Shown here one piece after another: positions 43,041 through 53,932 of a DNA stretch of 64,000 nucleotides (position 1 is its first letter; each line of letters begins with the position of its first letter). Made by a program: the position numbers and the translations under genes. Source of the DNA: CAWDVB01 sp963824105. Lineage in GTDB: Bacteria; Actinomycetota; Actinomycetes; Propionibacteriales; Nocardioidaceae. Under the pieces are notes generated by a model, which saw only the letters and a program-made list of their open reading frames with translations, was not told the DNA's origin and ran no database searches. The stretch is from NCBI GenBank assembly GCA_963824105.1, contig CAWGNN010000010.1:353799-417798 (forward strand), read 5' to 3'.

Positions 43041-44723
43041 ATGGCTGAATACGTCTTCACCCTCCGCAACGTCCGCAAGGCCCACGGTGACAAGGTTGTC
43101 CTCGACAACGTGACGCTGTCGTTCCTCCACGGAGCCAAGATCGGCGTCGTCGGACCCAACGGGACCGGCAAGTCGACCCTGCTGCGGATCATGGCTGGTC
43201 TGGACCATCCCAGCAACGGCGACGCGATCTTGGACCCGGGGGCCACCGTCGGCATGCTCCAGCAGGAGCCGCCCCTCACCGAGGGACGCACCGTGCTGGA
43301 GAACGTCGAGGAAGCTGTGGCCCAGATCAAGGGCAAGCTCGATCGGTACAACCAGATCTCCGAGGAGCTGGCCGACCCGGACGCCGACTACGACTCGCTG
43401 CTGGCCGAGATGGGTGACCTGCAGACCGACCTCGACCATGCCAACGCCTGGGACCTGGACAGCCGGTTGGAGCAGGCCATGGATGCCCTGCGCTGCCCGG
43501 AGCCGGACCTGGTCGTGGACAACCTGTCCGGAGGTGAGCGCAGACGGGTCGCGCTGTGCAAGCTGCTGCTTCAGCAGCCCGATCTCCTGCTGCTCGACGA
43601 GCCGACCAACCACTTGGACGCCGAGTCTGTGCAGTGGCTGGAGGGACATCTGGCGAGCTACCCGGGAGCGGTCCTGGCCGTGACCCACGACCGGTACTTC
43701 CTCGACAACGTTGCCAGCTGGATCCTCGAGCTGGACCGTGGCAAGGCCCACCCCTACGAGGGGAACTACTCGACCTACCTGGAGACCAAGCGACAGCGTC
43801 TGCAGATCGAGGGGCGCAAGGACGCCAAGCGGGCCAAGATGCTCGAGCGAGAGCTGGAGTGGGTGCGCTCCAACCCGAAGGCGAGGCAGGCCAAGAGCAA
43901 GTCCCGTCTCGAGCGGTACGACGAGCTGGCGGCCGAGGCCGAGCGCAACCGGAAGGTCGACATCGCCGAGATCAACATCCCGGCCGGTCCGCGACTGGGC
44001 GATGTCGTCCTCGAGTCGAGTGGCCTCGCCAAGGGCTTCGATGGTCGCGTGCTGATGCACGACCTCAGCTTCTCCCTGCCGCGTGCCGGCATCGTCGGCG
44101 TGATCGGCCCGAACGGCGTCGGCAAGACCACCCTCTTCCGGATGATCGTCGGCGAGGAGCAACCGGACGCCGGTGAGCTCAAGGTCGGCCAGACGGTGAA
44201 GATCTCCTACGTGGACCAGCGCAGGGGCGGGCTCGACCCGAAGAAGAACGTCTGGGAGGTCGTCTCAGACGGGCTGGACCACATCAAGGTGGCCAACTTC
44301 GAGATGCCCAGTCGCGCCTACATCGCGTCGTTCGGCTTCAAGGGCCCCGATCAGCAGAAGAAGGCCGGGGTGCTGTCCGGCGGAGAGCGGAACCGGCTCA
44401 ACCTCGCGATGACCCTCAAGATGGGTGGGAACCTGCTGTTGCTCGACGAGCCCACCAACGACCTCGATGTGGAGACCTTGCAGTCTCTCGAGGACGCTCT
44501 GCTGGAGTTCCCCGGCTGCGCCGTGATCACCTCGCACGACCGGTGGTTCTTGGACCGTACTGCCACGCACATCCTCGCCTGGGAGGGCGACGACGAGGAC
44601 GAGGGCAAGTGGTTCTGGTTCGAGGGCAACTTCGCGGCCTACGAGGCCAACAAGGTCGAGCGGCTCGGCGTGGAGGCGGCGCGACCCCACCGGGTCACCC
44701 ACCGCAGGCTTACTCGCGACTGA
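43041..44723 (+). CDS. ettA: ABC-F translation factor EttA
   Basis: 560 residues with two ABC domains and no membrane segment. Walker A sites are GPNGTGKST and GPNGVGKTT; signatures LSGGERRRVALC and LSGGERNRLNLA; Walker B LLLLDEPTNHLD and LLLLDEPTNDLD. The linker and arm fit EttA, which gates the first translation steps on the ribosome in response to ADP/ATP. TAGGCT lies about 15 nt before the ATG. Its 3' end overlaps the convergent marR gene by 14 bp. Confidence 0.95.
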   Translation: MAEYVFTLRNVRKAHGDKVVLDNVTLSFLHGAKIGVVGPNGTGKSTLLRIMAGLDHPSNGDAILDPGATVGMLQQEPPLTEGRTVLENVEEAVAQIKGKLDRYNQISEELADPDADYDSLLAEMGDLQTDLDHANAWDLDSRLEQAMDALRCPEPDLVVDNLSGGERRRVALCKLLLQQPDLLLLDEPTNHLDAESVQWLEGHLASYPGAVLAVTHDRYFLDNVASWILELDRGKAHPYEGNYSTYLETKRQRLQIEGRKDAKRAKMLERELEWVRSNPKARQAKSKSRLERYDELAAEAERNRKVDIAEINIPAGPRLGDVVLESSGLAKGFDGRVLMHDLSFSLPRAGIVGVIGPNGVGKTTLFRMIVGEEQPDAGELKVGQTVKISYVDQRRGGLDPKKNVWEVVSDGLDHIKVANFEMPSRAYIASFGFKGPDQQKKAGVLSGGERNRLNLAMTLKMGGNLLLLDEPTNDLDVETLQSLEDALLEFPGCAVITSHDRWFLDRTATHILAWEGDDEDEGKWFWFEGNFAAYEANKVERLGVEAARPHRVTHRRLTRD

Positions 44724-45240
44724 AGACCTCGCTGGGGGTGCCTGAGCAGTCGAAGTCCGACAGCGAACGGATCACCTCGCCGAAGACCGTGGACAGCCGA
44801 TCCATCTCGTCGTCGTCGAGGAACTGGATGAAGTGGTTCGCGGCGGCGTCCCGCTGGACCTTGGTCGCTTCCCGGACCACCTCGTGCCCGCTCTGGGTCA
44901 GGCAGGCGTACACGCCGCGGCCGTCGGAGTCGTCGGCGTCCCGCACGACGTATCCGGAACGCTCCAGGCGGGCGACGATCTGGGTGGTCCGGCTGCGGGT
45001 GAAGCAGACGGTGTCGGCGAGGGTGGCCATCCTCAGGCGATGCTCGGGGTGGCGCGCCAGGTGGACGAGCACCCCGAAGTCGCCCAGCGTGAGCGAGAGC
45101 GCCTGATGCAGGTCGTGGCTGATCTTCTGGTTGAGGGTGGCGCTGGCGATCAGATAGTTGCGCCAGAAGCGAAGCACTGGCTCGGTGAATTCAGTGTCGT
45201 CGTGTCCACGGTGCCCGGTCTGCCCAGCTGGCCCCTCCAT
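44710..45240 (-). CDS. MarR-family transcriptional regulator
   Basis: 176 residues. Dimer helices at both ends flank a winged helix: LTLGDFGVLVHLARHPEHRLRMATLADTV, recognition helix TRSRTTQIVARLERSGYV and wing DADDSDGRGVYACLT. The C terminus has DCSGTPSEVF. A 14-bp palindrome covers its own start codon, implying autorepression. Ligand and other targets are unknown. The nearest upstream gene is the thiolase, whose 3' end faces its start. Confidence 0.9.
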   Translation of the reverse strand: MEGPAGQTGHRGHDDTEFTEPVLRFWRNYLIASATLNQKISHDLHQALSLTLGDFGVLVHLARHPEHRLRMATLADTVCFTRSRTTQIVARLERSGYVVRDADDSDGRGVYACLTQSGHEVVREATKVQRDAAANHFIQFLDDDEMDRLSTVFGEVIRSLSDFDCSGTPSEVFSRE

Positions 45241-45249
45241 AGATATGGA
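45236..45249. promoter_or_regulatory. palindrome over the marR start codon
   Basis: TCCATAGATATGGA is a perfect 14-bp palindrome that includes the ATG of the MarR gene (45238-45240). On the minus strand TAACAT sits at -14 to -9, so the palindrome would cover the transcription start. Confidence 0.5.
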
Positions 45250-45296
45250 TGTTAGTGGGCATTCCCGACAATCTCAGGTTCCTCTCAGCCCATTCT

Positions 45297-46511
<1,215 letters not shown>

Positions 46512-46592
46512 GGGTCCTCCGATCGATGGACGGTACCGGCCACCTTAGGCCCGCCGGACAGGCCCTGAACACGACTCTGGCACCATGTCGCC

Positions 46593-47021
46593 GTGCCGCG
46601 TCACATCTACTACTGCCCCATGCGATGGGCCGACCTCGACATGCTCGAGCACGTCAACAACGTGACGTACGTCGACTACATGCAGGAGGCCCGGGTCGAC
46701 ATGTTCCGCGCACATCCTCCCGCTGCCGGCGACGAGAAGCTGGCCGAGGGCGTGGTGGTGGTCCGCAACGAGGTGCAGTTCCTCAAGCCGATTCGATTCA
46801 GGACCGCCCCGATCCGGATCGAGCTCTGGGTGACCGAGGTACGCGCTGCGACGTTCTCGCTGGCCTACGAGATCCTGGACGTCGACGGAGCCGAGCGCAC
46901 GGTCTACGCAGCGGCCAAGACGGTCCTCGTGCCCTACGTCTTCGAACGGGAGGCCCCACGGCGGCTCAGCCCCCATGAGCGGGCCACGCTCGAGATGCTC
47001 CGGGACGAGGAGGTGTCATGA
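46593..47021 (+). CDS. hot-dog-fold acyl-CoA thioesterase
   Basis: 142 residues of the 4-hydroxybenzoyl-CoA-thioesterase type. MRWADLDMLEHVNNVTYVDYMQEAR contains the active-site Asp and the HVNN helix start. It hydrolyses acyl-CoA; chain specificity is unknown. The GTG start has CACCAT at -12 to -7. Its stop overlaps a second, related thioesterase by 4 bp. Confidence 0.9.
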   Translation: MPRHIYYCPMRWADLDMLEHVNNVTYVDYMQEARVDMFRAHPPAAGDEKLAEGVVVVRNEVQFLKPIRFRTAPIRIELWVTEVRAATFSLAYEILDVDGAERTVYAAAKTVLVPYVFEREAPRRLSPHERATLEMLRDEEVS

Positions 47022-47425
47022 CCCTCCGCGGCGACTACACGTGCGTGGTGCGGTTCTCCGACGTCGACGCCTTCGGGCACGTCAACAACGTGACCTACTA
47101 CGAGTACTACCAGGAGGCGCGCTTCAGCCTCATCCACTCCCTGGTGGAGGGCGAGGACGACCCGATCCTGTCGCAGGTCGTCGCTCGGCTCGATGTGGAC
47201 TACCGCCGGCCGATGCTCTACCGCGCCGAGCCCTACACCATCACCTCTGAGGTCACCCACGTCGGAAACTCGTCCTTCGTGGTGGTATCCCGCATCCACG
47301 ACGACACCGAGGTGTACTCCACCGCGGAGTCGGTGCTGGTGTGCTTCGACCCGGTCACCCAGTCCTCGGTGCCGCTGACCGAGAGCCAGCGCGCCCGCCT
47401 CTCCGGGGGTGGCGGTCCGGCCTAG
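47018..47425 (+). CDS. hot-dog-fold acyl-CoA thioesterase (partner)
   Basis: 135 residues. RFSDVDAFGHVNNVTYYEYYQEARF is the catalytic helix region with Asp and HVNN, as in its upstream neighbour. ATG overlaps the neighbour's stop. The two are similar in plan (about a quarter to a third identical by eye), so they may form a heteromer or act on different chain lengths. The TAG stop lies in CTAG, which is also the stop of the convergent gene. Confidence 0.9.
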   Translation: MTLRGDYTCVVRFSDVDAFGHVNNVTYYEYYQEARFSLIHSLVEGEDDPILSQVVARLDVDYRRPMLYRAEPYTITSEVTHVGNSSFVVVSRIHDDTEVYSTAESVLVCFDPVTQSSVPLTESQRARLSGGGGPA

Positions 47426-48066
47426 TTCCAGGTATCCGGCCAGGACACCCCGACGTCGAGGCTGAAGGAGGGCATCGCCAAGGACTTGGAGTCAGGGGCT
47501 GCGACGTCCTTGCAGTTTCCCTGAACGTTGAGGTAGCTGTCGGTGGCGATCGTCAGAGGGCCCGCGGGCAGGGTGGTGGCGGGCATGTCGGCCGCAACCA
47601 CGCCCGGGTTCATGTCCCAACGGACAAGATCGCTGCCGGCGGTTCCGCCGCTCACCGTCTTCAGGTAAAGGAGAATCTCGACATGTCCCGTACACGTTGA
47701 GAAGTCTCCGTTGAGGAGGGCATGGTCGAGGGTGATCTTCGTCCCGGCCGGGAAGACCCGAGAGCTGTCGCCGTCCGGGTAGAACGCGCTGCTGCTGTAG
47801 GTGTACGACGGCGTCCACTCCCAGGACGAGGCGAGTTCCTTCACTGCGGCGCTGGACAAGTCTTGGGTCTTGATGGTGCCGTTGTGGATCTTGTTGGACT
47901 GGATGGTGTTGCCGTGGATGTCGACGTTGTGAATGGCGCCATTCTTGATCTGCCTGCTGGTGATCAGTGATCCGGCGGCGGCGGATCCTGCGCTGGTGAG
48001 GACCAGGGCGGTCACGATCAGGACGGCGGAGGTGCGGCTGCTGAGCTTGGGGCGCCAGTCGGACAT
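47422..48066 (-). CDS. exported protein of unknown function
   Basis: 214 residues. An N-terminal signal or anchor (SAVLIVTALVLTSAGSAAAGSLI, residues about 13-34) is followed by a short Asn/Ile-rich repetitive stretch (IKNGAIHNVDIHGNTIQSNKIHNGTIKTQDLS, in parts) that resembles right-handed helical repeats. The C-terminal beta-rich domain has two Cys (SSTCTG-like FSTCTGHV and GNCKDVA). No enzymatic motif. GAGGAAT lies about 8 nt before the ATG. Found in a form typical of Nocardioides surface proteins; function not known. Confidence 0.75.
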   Translation of the reverse strand: MSDWRPKLSSRTSAVLIVTALVLTSAGSAAAGSLITSRQIKNGAIHNVDIHGNTIQSNKIHNGTIKTQDLSSAAVKELASSWEWTPSYTYSSSAFYPDGDSSRVFPAGTKITLDHALLNGDFSTCTGHVEILLYLKTVSGGTAGSDLVRWDMNPGVVAADMPATTLPAGPLTIATDSYLNVQGNCKDVAAPDSKSLAMPSFSLDVGVSWPDTWN

Positions 48067-48181
48067 GTGTCTCGATTCCTCGTAGGCGGACGTAGATGCC
48101 CATTCCTAGCGGAAAGGGCCTGGCGTGTCACGGACCGGGCGGCGTGCCGCACCCTCGGTGTTGATCCCTGGGTGTTGATCC

Positions 48182-48547
48182 CTAGGCGTTGATCAGGAAC
48201 GTCGCCGCGTGGGTGACGTAGTCCCAGAACTGCTTGTCCTGCTCCGGGGTCAGTCCAGCCTCGTCCAGCCCGACGCGGAAGTGGGCCAGCCAACGGTCGC
48301 GGGCATCCTCGTCCACCCGGAAGTCCGCGTGCCGCATCCGGAGTCTGGGGTGGCCACGCTCCTCCTGGTAGGTCTTGGGGCCGCCCCAGTACTGCGCCAG
48401 GAACTTCGTCAGGTGGTCGATGGACGGCTCGAGGTCGTCTGCCGGGTACATCGGGCGGAGGACCTCGTCCTCGGCGACGCCGACATAGAAGCCGCGAACG
48501 ATCCGCTCGATCGTGGGCGTGCCGCCGATCTCGTCGAAGAAGCTCAT
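48182..48547 (-). CDS. group II truncated haemoglobin (GlbO-like)
   Basis: 121 residues, two-over-two globin. The proximal His is in RMRHADFRV, with YWGGPKTYQEERGHPRLRM before it, the segment typical of trHbO. A Tyr in FYVGVAEDEVLRPMY gives the distal site. Likely binds O2 and NO for detoxification or redox sensing. ATG start with CAGAAT at -12 to -7. Three short GTTGATCC repeats lie at and just after its stop. Confidence 0.94.
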   Translation of the reverse strand: MSFFDEIGGTPTIERIVRGFYVGVAEDEVLRPMYPADDLEPSIDHLTKFLAQYWGGPKTYQEERGHPRLRMRHADFRVDEDARDRWLAHFRVGLDEAGLTPEQDKQFWDYVTHAATFLINA

Positions 48548-48659
48548 GGGCCCATTCTGCCGGGTCCGCAGCCACGGCCCGACCGAGGCCGGGGAGAGTG
48601 CCGTCGGCGCCGCTGGGGGCAGCGGCTATCGTCGCGGTAGCCGATCAGGAGGAGAAGAC

Positions 48660-49085
48660 ATGGCGACGACACGCAAGGCCCGTACGCATTGGGAGGGCGG
48701 CCTCAACGACGGGGCCGGGCAGGTCACCCTGCTCTCGTCCGGCCTGGGCACCTTCGACGTGTCGTGGCCCGCTCGAGCTGAGGAGCCCAACGGCAAGACC
48801 AGCCCGGAGGAGCTGATTGCAGCCGCCCACTCCTCCTGCTTCTCGATGGCGCTGTCCGCGCGTCTGGCCAAGGCCGGTGTCGACCCGATCGCCTTCGACG
48901 TCTCCGCCGAGGTCACCTTCGTGCCCGGTACCGGGATCACCGGGGTCCACCTGACCGTCGAGGCGTCGGCGCCCGGCATCTCGGCCGAGCAGTTCGCCGA
49001 GCTGGCCGAGGACGCCAAGCTCAACTGTCCGGTCTCCAAGGCGCTCACCGGGACCACCGTCACCCTGGACGCGCGGCTCGCCTGA
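48660..49085 (+). CDS. OsmC/Ohr-family peroxidase
   Basis: 141 residues. Reduces organic hydroperoxides with a Cys pair: Cys60 in AAHSSCFSMAL and Cys123 in LNCPVSKAL. KTSPEELIAAAHSS is characteristic of OsmC. AGGAGGAG is 5 nt before the ATG at 48660. The longer upstream frame has no support. Confidence 0.94.
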   Translation: MATTRKARTHWEGGLNDGAGQVTLLSSGLGTFDVSWPARAEEPNGKTSPEELIAAAHSSCFSMALSARLAKAGVDPIAFDVSAEVTFVPGTGITGVHLTVEASAPGISAEQFAELAEDAKLNCPVSKALTGTTVTLDARLA

Positions 49086-49188
49086 TCTGGCCTTGTCCGA
49101 CCTCCCCGCGGGTGATTCCGCAGGGGAGCAGGCTCGCCGTCGAGGCCCGGTCGCGAGCGGCTTGGTCGGCCCGGATACGCTTCACGCC

Positions 49189-49446
49189 GTGATCAAGAGC
49201 CTTCTTCGTCGTATCGCCGCCGCCTTCGCCGCCGCCCTCGTACTGGTGGGCTCCTCCGCTGCCGTCGCCTCCGCGAGCCCTCTCAGCTGGGGGGGCAACA
49301 ACGTGTCCGGACTCAGCCTGCTGATCGAGATCGTGCTGATTCCGCTCGCGATCGGCTCAGCGATCGCGCTGGTCGTGTGGACCAATCTGACCGCTCGGGA
49401 GCGCAAGGCCGGCAAGGTCGGCACCCGTCCCGGCGACGAGGGCTGA
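49189..49446 (+). CDS. small exported or membrane protein
   Basis: 85 residues from the GTG at 49189. A basic start (IKSLLRR) and a hydrophobic signal (IAAAFAAALVLVGSSAAVASASP) precede a second membrane helix (SLLIEIVLIPLAIGSAIALVVWT) and a short basic tail. No family recognised. The gene lies between osmC and pepN. Translation starts at this GTG because it gives a clean signal peptide; no clear ribosome site is visible. Confidence 0.6.
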   Translation: MIKSLLRRIAAAFAAALVLVGSSAAVASASPLSWGGNNVSGLSLLIEIVLIPLAIGSAIALVVWTNLTARERKAGKVGTRPGDEG

Positions 49447-49461
49447 CCCAGCCGGCTCGAC

Positions 49462-52026
49462 TCAGGCGGCGCCCCCGGCGTGATCTGCGGCGTCCCGATC
49501 CTGGGCGCGTAACGCGCGCTGGACGTCGTCCAGCCCCTCGCGGACGTAACGGACCGTTGCCGGGTTGGCGTTCGTGCCTGCGAGCCACTCGGTGACTCGC
49601 CGTTCGGTCTCCGAGGTGGCCAGCACCCTCGGGAACAAGGCGATCAGGGCCACGGACGCGCGCTGGACCCCCTTCTCCTCCCACAGCGTCTCAGCCACGT
49701 TCAGGTAGGCATCGACATAGGGCTGGAGTACCTCGTCCTGACCGGCGACCTGGAACGCCGTCGCGATCGACCTCTGCGTCTCGTTGGGGACGTCGTCCCT
49801 CACCACCGCGTCCTGCCACGCGCGCTCCTTGGCCTCGGCCGTCGGTATGACCGCCAGCGCCGCAGCCGCGTGCTCCTTGCCGGAGATGGTGTTGTCACGC
49901 TGCAGCTCGGCTTCGACCGCGGTCTCGTCGGCCTTCCCCGCGGCGCACAGCGACCGGAGCAGAAGCCACCGAAGATCGGTGTCGAGGACAAGGCCGGCGA
50001 TGGTGGTCGTGCCGTCGTACAGACCCTGGACCAGATGGAGGTTCTCCTCGGACCGTGCCGCATGGGCGACGGCACGAGCGAAGGCCAGCTGGTGGTCGCT
50101 GCCCGGCTCGGCGTTCTCGAGCAGCTTGCGCAACCCGGCCTCCCAGGTGCTGTGCAACGCCGCGCGGTTGGCCGGAGCGGAATAGATGTCGATGGCGGAC
50201 TGCGCGTTGCGCAGCAGGGAGCCCACCGCCGTCATGTCCGTCTCCGTCCCGATCCCGCGCAGGACCAAGGACACGAAGTCGGTCGTCGAGCTCTCGGCGT
50301 CGCGGGTCATGTCCCAGGCGGCCCCCCAGCAGAGGGCCCTGGCGAGGGAGTCGTCGAGCGTGTCGATCGAGCCGGTCAACGCGGCCAGCGAGCGCTCGTC
50401 GAGGCGGATCTTGGCGTAGGAGAGGTCGCGGTCGTTGAGCAGCGTCAGGTCCGGCTGCTTCTGGCCCACCAGCATGGCGATCTCGGTCGACGGTCCGCCG
50501 ATGTCGGTCTCCGTGGAGCTCCGCAGGACCAGACGACCGTCGATCTCGTCGTAGAGGCCGATCGCGATCCGGTGCGGGCGCAGAGTCGGGAAGTCGGGGT
50601 GCGCGCTCTGCAGCACCCGGAACGAGGTGAAGGCGCCCTCGGAGTCGACCTCGAAGTCGGCGGAGAGCGTGTTCACCCCAGAGGTGGACAGCCACTCCTC
50701 CGCCCACATGTCCAGGTCGCGGCCCGAGGCTGAAGCCAAAGCCGCGAGCAGGTCCTTGAAGTCGGTGTTGTCGAACTGGTGATCCTTGAAGTAGGCGGCC
50801 AGCCCCTGGAAGAAGGGCTCTTCACCCACCCAGGCCACCAGCTGCTTGAGGATCGACGCTCCCTTGGCGTAGGTGATCCCGTCGAAGTTGACCTCAACCG
50901 CCTGGAGGTCGTAGTTGTCGGCGGCGACGGGGTGGGTCGAGGGCAGCTGGTCCTGCCGGTATGCCCAGTTCTTCCGGTTGTTGGTGAAGCCGGTCCAGGC
51001 CTCGGTGTACTTCGTCGCCTTGGTCGACGCATGGTGGGAGGCCCACTCGGCGAACGACTCGTTGAGCCAGAGGTCGTCCCACCAGCGCATGGTGACCAGG
51101 TCGCCGAACCACATGTGCGCCATCTCGTGCAGGATCGTGTTGGCCCGCTGCTCGTAGAAGGTGTGCGTCTGGCGGGAGCGTGGCAGGTAGTCGTCGCGGT
51201 AGGTCACCAGGCCGGCGTTCTCCATCGCACCCATGTTGTACTCCGGCAACCAGGCCTGGTCGTACTTGCCGAACGGGTACGGGAAGTCGAACGCCTCCTC
51301 GAAGAAGTCGAACCCCTGCCTGGTCAGCAGGTTGAGCTCCTCGACGTCGAAGTGGTCGACCATCGACGCGCGGCAGTACTGGCCGAGCTCGATGTCGCCG
51401 TGCTTGCCGTGGTAGACGTCGCGGACCTCGTGGTACTCCCCGGCCACGAGCGCCGTGATGTACGTCGACATGCGCCGGGTGGTGGGGAAGGCCCAACGCG
51501 CCTTGCCCTCGCCGAGTGGCTCCGGCTGCGGGGTCTCGCCGTTCGACAGCACCTTCCAGTCCTCTGGCGCCACCACCGAGAAGGTGAAGACCGACTTCAG
51601 GTCGGGCTGCTCGAACGTCGTGTAGACGCGACGGGCATCGGGGACCTCGAACTGGCTGTACAGATAGACGCGCCCGTCAGCCGGGTCCACGAAGCGATGC
51701 AGCCCCTCACCGGTGTGGCTGAAGGGGACCTCACAGACGACGCGGAGCTCGTTCTGCTCGGCCAGACCGTCCAGTCGGATGCGGCTGTCGCGGTAGACGT
51801 CGGCCTCGTCCAGTCGCTCACCGTTGAGGGTGATCTCCTGGATCGTGGCGTCCACCAGATCGGCGAAGGTGGCAGCGCCGGGCTCGGAGCAGTCGAACCG
51901 GATGACGGTCGTGCTCGCGAAGACCTTGTCGGAGATGGTGAGGTCGAGGTCGATCGTGTAGGACTCGACGCTGAGGAGCTTGCCCCGGATCCGGGCCTCC
52001 TCGCGGGTCAGGTTGGTTCCAGGCAT
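49462..52026 (-). CDS. pepN: aminopeptidase N (M1 family)
   Basis: 854 residues, the usual size. The GAMEN substrate motif is in NMGAMENAG and the zinc site is HEMAHMWFGDL with Glu 18 residues later in NESFAEW. The C-terminal helical domain (ERAP1_C-like) spans about residues 520-854. It removes neutral or basic N-terminal residues in the cytosol. The ATG start has no clear leaderless box; the promoter was not identified. The gene is divergent from metG. Confidence 0.96.
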   Translation of the reverse strand: MPGTNLTREEARIRGKLLSVESYTIDLDLTISDKVFASTTVIRFDCSEPGAATFADLVDATIQEITLNGERLDEADVYRDSRIRLDGLAEQNELRVVCEVPFSHTGEGLHRFVDPADGRVYLYSQFEVPDARRVYTTFEQPDLKSVFTFSVVAPEDWKVLSNGETPQPEPLGEGKARWAFPTTRRMSTYITALVAGEYHEVRDVYHGKHGDIELGQYCRASMVDHFDVEELNLLTRQGFDFFEEAFDFPYPFGKYDQAWLPEYNMGAMENAGLVTYRDDYLPRSRQTHTFYEQRANTILHEMAHMWFGDLVTMRWWDDLWLNESFAEWASHHASTKATKYTEAWTGFTNNRKNWAYRQDQLPSTHPVAADNYDLQAVEVNFDGITYAKGASILKQLVAWVGEEPFFQGLAAYFKDHQFDNTDFKDLLAALASASGRDLDMWAEEWLSTSGVNTLSADFEVDSEGAFTSFRVLQSAHPDFPTLRPHRIAIGLYDEIDGRLVLRSSTETDIGGPSTEIAMLVGQKQPDLTLLNDRDLSYAKIRLDERSLAALTGSIDTLDDSLARALCWGAAWDMTRDAESSTTDFVSLVLRGIGTETDMTAVGSLLRNAQSAIDIYSAPANRAALHSTWEAGLRKLLENAEPGSDHQLAFARAVAHAARSEENLHLVQGLYDGTTTIAGLVLDTDLRWLLLRSLCAAGKADETAVEAELQRDNTISGKEHAAAALAVIPTAEAKERAWQDAVVRDDVPNETQRSIATAFQVAGQDEVLQPYVDAYLNVAETLWEEKGVQRASVALIALFPRVLATSETERRVTEWLAGTNANPATVRYVREGLDDVQRALRAQDRDAADHAGGAA

Positions 52027-52111
52027 GGTTCATGCTCGCACCCGAGTCCGTGCGAGCCCAACCCGGGCCGTGGTCCGATACTCCGTCGCGCCCCTCACTA
52101 GGATCGGGCGC

Positions 52112-53905
52112 ATGAGCAAAGTCCTCTCCGCTGTCGCCTGGCCGTACGCCAACGGGCCACGCCACATCGGCCACGTGGCCGGATTCGGTGTGCCCTCCGA
52201 CGTGTTCAGCCGGTACATGCGGATGGCGGGCCACGACGTGCTCATGGTCTCGGGGACCGACGAGCACGGCACCCCGATCCTGGTCGCCGCCGACGCCGCG
52301 GGGGTCTCACCCCAGGAGCTCGCTGACCAGAACAACCGGGTGATCTGCCAGGACCTGGTCGATCTGGGCCTGTCGTACGACCTGTTCACCCGGACCACGA
52401 CGGCCAATCACTACGCGGTCGCTCAGGAGATGTTCCGCACCGTCCACCGCAACGGGTACATGATCGAGCAGACGACCCATGGCGCGATCTCGCCCTCGAC
52501 GGGTCGCACCCTGCCGGATCGCTACATCGAGGGGACCTGCCCGATCTGCGGGGCCGACGGCGCGCGCGGCGACCAGTGCGACACCTGCGGCAACCAGCTG
52601 GACGCGACCGAGCTGATCAACCCGCACTCGCGGATCAACGGCGAGACTCCGGAGTTCGTCGAGACCCAGCACTTCTTCCTCGACCTGCCCGCGCTGGCCG
52701 ACGCGCTCGGCGAGTGGCTGGACGAGCGGGAGGCGTCGGGCACCTGGCGGCCCAACGTGATCAAGTTCAGCAAGAACATCCTCGAGGACATCCGGCCGCG
52801 GGCGATGACCCGCGACATCGACTGGGGCATCCCGGTCCCGCTGGAGGGCTGGGTGGACCAGCCGGCCAAGCGGCTCTATGTCTGGTTCGACGCCGTGATC
52901 GGCTACCTGTCCGCCGCCGTCGAGTGGGCACGCCGGACCGGTGACCCGCAGCGCTGGCGGGAGTGGTGGAACGATCCGGAGGCTCTGTCGTACTACTTCA
53001 TGGGCAAGGACAACATCACCTTCCACAGCCAGATCTGGCCGGCGGAACTGCTCGGCTACTCCGGGCGCGGCTCGCGCGGCGGTGAGCCGGGGGAGTACGG
53101 CGTGCTGAACCTGCCCACCGAGGTGGTCTCCTCGGAGTTTCTCACCATGGAGGGCCGGAAGTTCTCCTCCTCGAAGTCCGTGGTGATCTACGTCCGCGAC
53201 GTGCTCTCGCGCTATCAGGCCGACGCGTTGCGCTACTTCATCTCCGCGGCCGGGCCGGAGAACCAGGACGCCGACTTCACCTGGGCGGAGTTCCTGCGGC
53301 GCACCAACGACGAGCTCGTCGCCGGGTGGGGCAACCTGGTCAACCGGACCGGCAACCTGATCGCGAAGAACTTCGGGGAGATCCCCACCGCCGGGCCGCT
53401 CGAGCCGGTCGACCAGGCCCTGCTCGACGACGTGGGCCGGGCCTTCGGAGTGGTGGGAGAGCTGATCGAGCGACACCGGCAGAAGCAGGCGCTCGGCGAG
53501 GCGATGCGGACCGTGGCCGAGGTCAACAAGTACGTCTCGGAGTCCGAGCCGTGGAAGCTCAAGGACGAGTCACAGCGGGAGCGGCTGGCGACGATCCTGC
53601 ACGTGATGGCGCAGGCGGTCAGCGACTGCAACCTGCTGCTGGCGCCGTTCCTGCCGCACAGCGCCAACGCGATCGACCGGATCCTCGGCGGTGCCGGCGA
53701 TGTCGCCCCCATGCCTGACCTGGTCGAGACTCAAGATCTCGACACGGGTCGCCCGTTCCCGATCATCACCGGTGACTACTCCAGAGCCCCCGCCTGGGCC
53801 CGCCGGCCGGTTGTCGCCGGCACACCGATCGACAAGCCGGAGCCGGTCTTCGTCAAGCTCGACCCCTCGATCGTCGAGGAGGAGCTGGAGCGTCTCGGCG
53901 GCTGA
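52112..53905 (+). CDS. metG: methionyl-tRNA synthetase
   Basis: 597 residues, class I synthetase. HIGH is NGPRHIGHV; the KMSKS loop is GRKFSSSK, an accepted variant in this family. The zinc knuckle has CPICGADGARGDQC followed by CDTCG, a four-Cys site. Ends at the anticodon-binding domain without the C-terminal tRNA-binding EMAP-like extension. TAGGAT at -13 to -8 of ATG 52112 fits a leaderless mRNA. The longer upstream frame runs into pepN's 5' end. Confidence 0.96.
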   Translation: MSKVLSAVAWPYANGPRHIGHVAGFGVPSDVFSRYMRMAGHDVLMVSGTDEHGTPILVAADAAGVSPQELADQNNRVICQDLVDLGLSYDLFTRTTTANHYAVAQEMFRTVHRNGYMIEQTTHGAISPSTGRTLPDRYIEGTCPICGADGARGDQCDTCGNQLDATELINPHSRINGETPEFVETQHFFLDLPALADALGEWLDEREASGTWRPNVIKFSKNILEDIRPRAMTRDIDWGIPVPLEGWVDQPAKRLYVWFDAVIGYLSAAVEWARRTGDPQRWREWWNDPEALSYYFMGKDNITFHSQIWPAELLGYSGRGSRGGEPGEYGVLNLPTEVVSSEFLTMEGRKFSSSKSVVIYVRDVLSRYQADALRYFISAAGPENQDADFTWAEFLRRTNDELVAGWGNLVNRTGNLIAKNFGEIPTAGPLEPVDQALLDDVGRAFGVVGELIERHRQKQALGEAMRTVAEVNKYVSESEPWKLKDESQRERLATILHVMAQAVSDCNLLLAPFLPHSANAIDRILGGAGDVAPMPDLVETQDLDTGRPFPIITGDYSRAPAWARRPVVAGTPIDKPEPVFVKLDPSIVEEELERLGG

Positions 53906-53932
53906 CGCCGGGGAGCCCGGTGCGGGCGCCAC

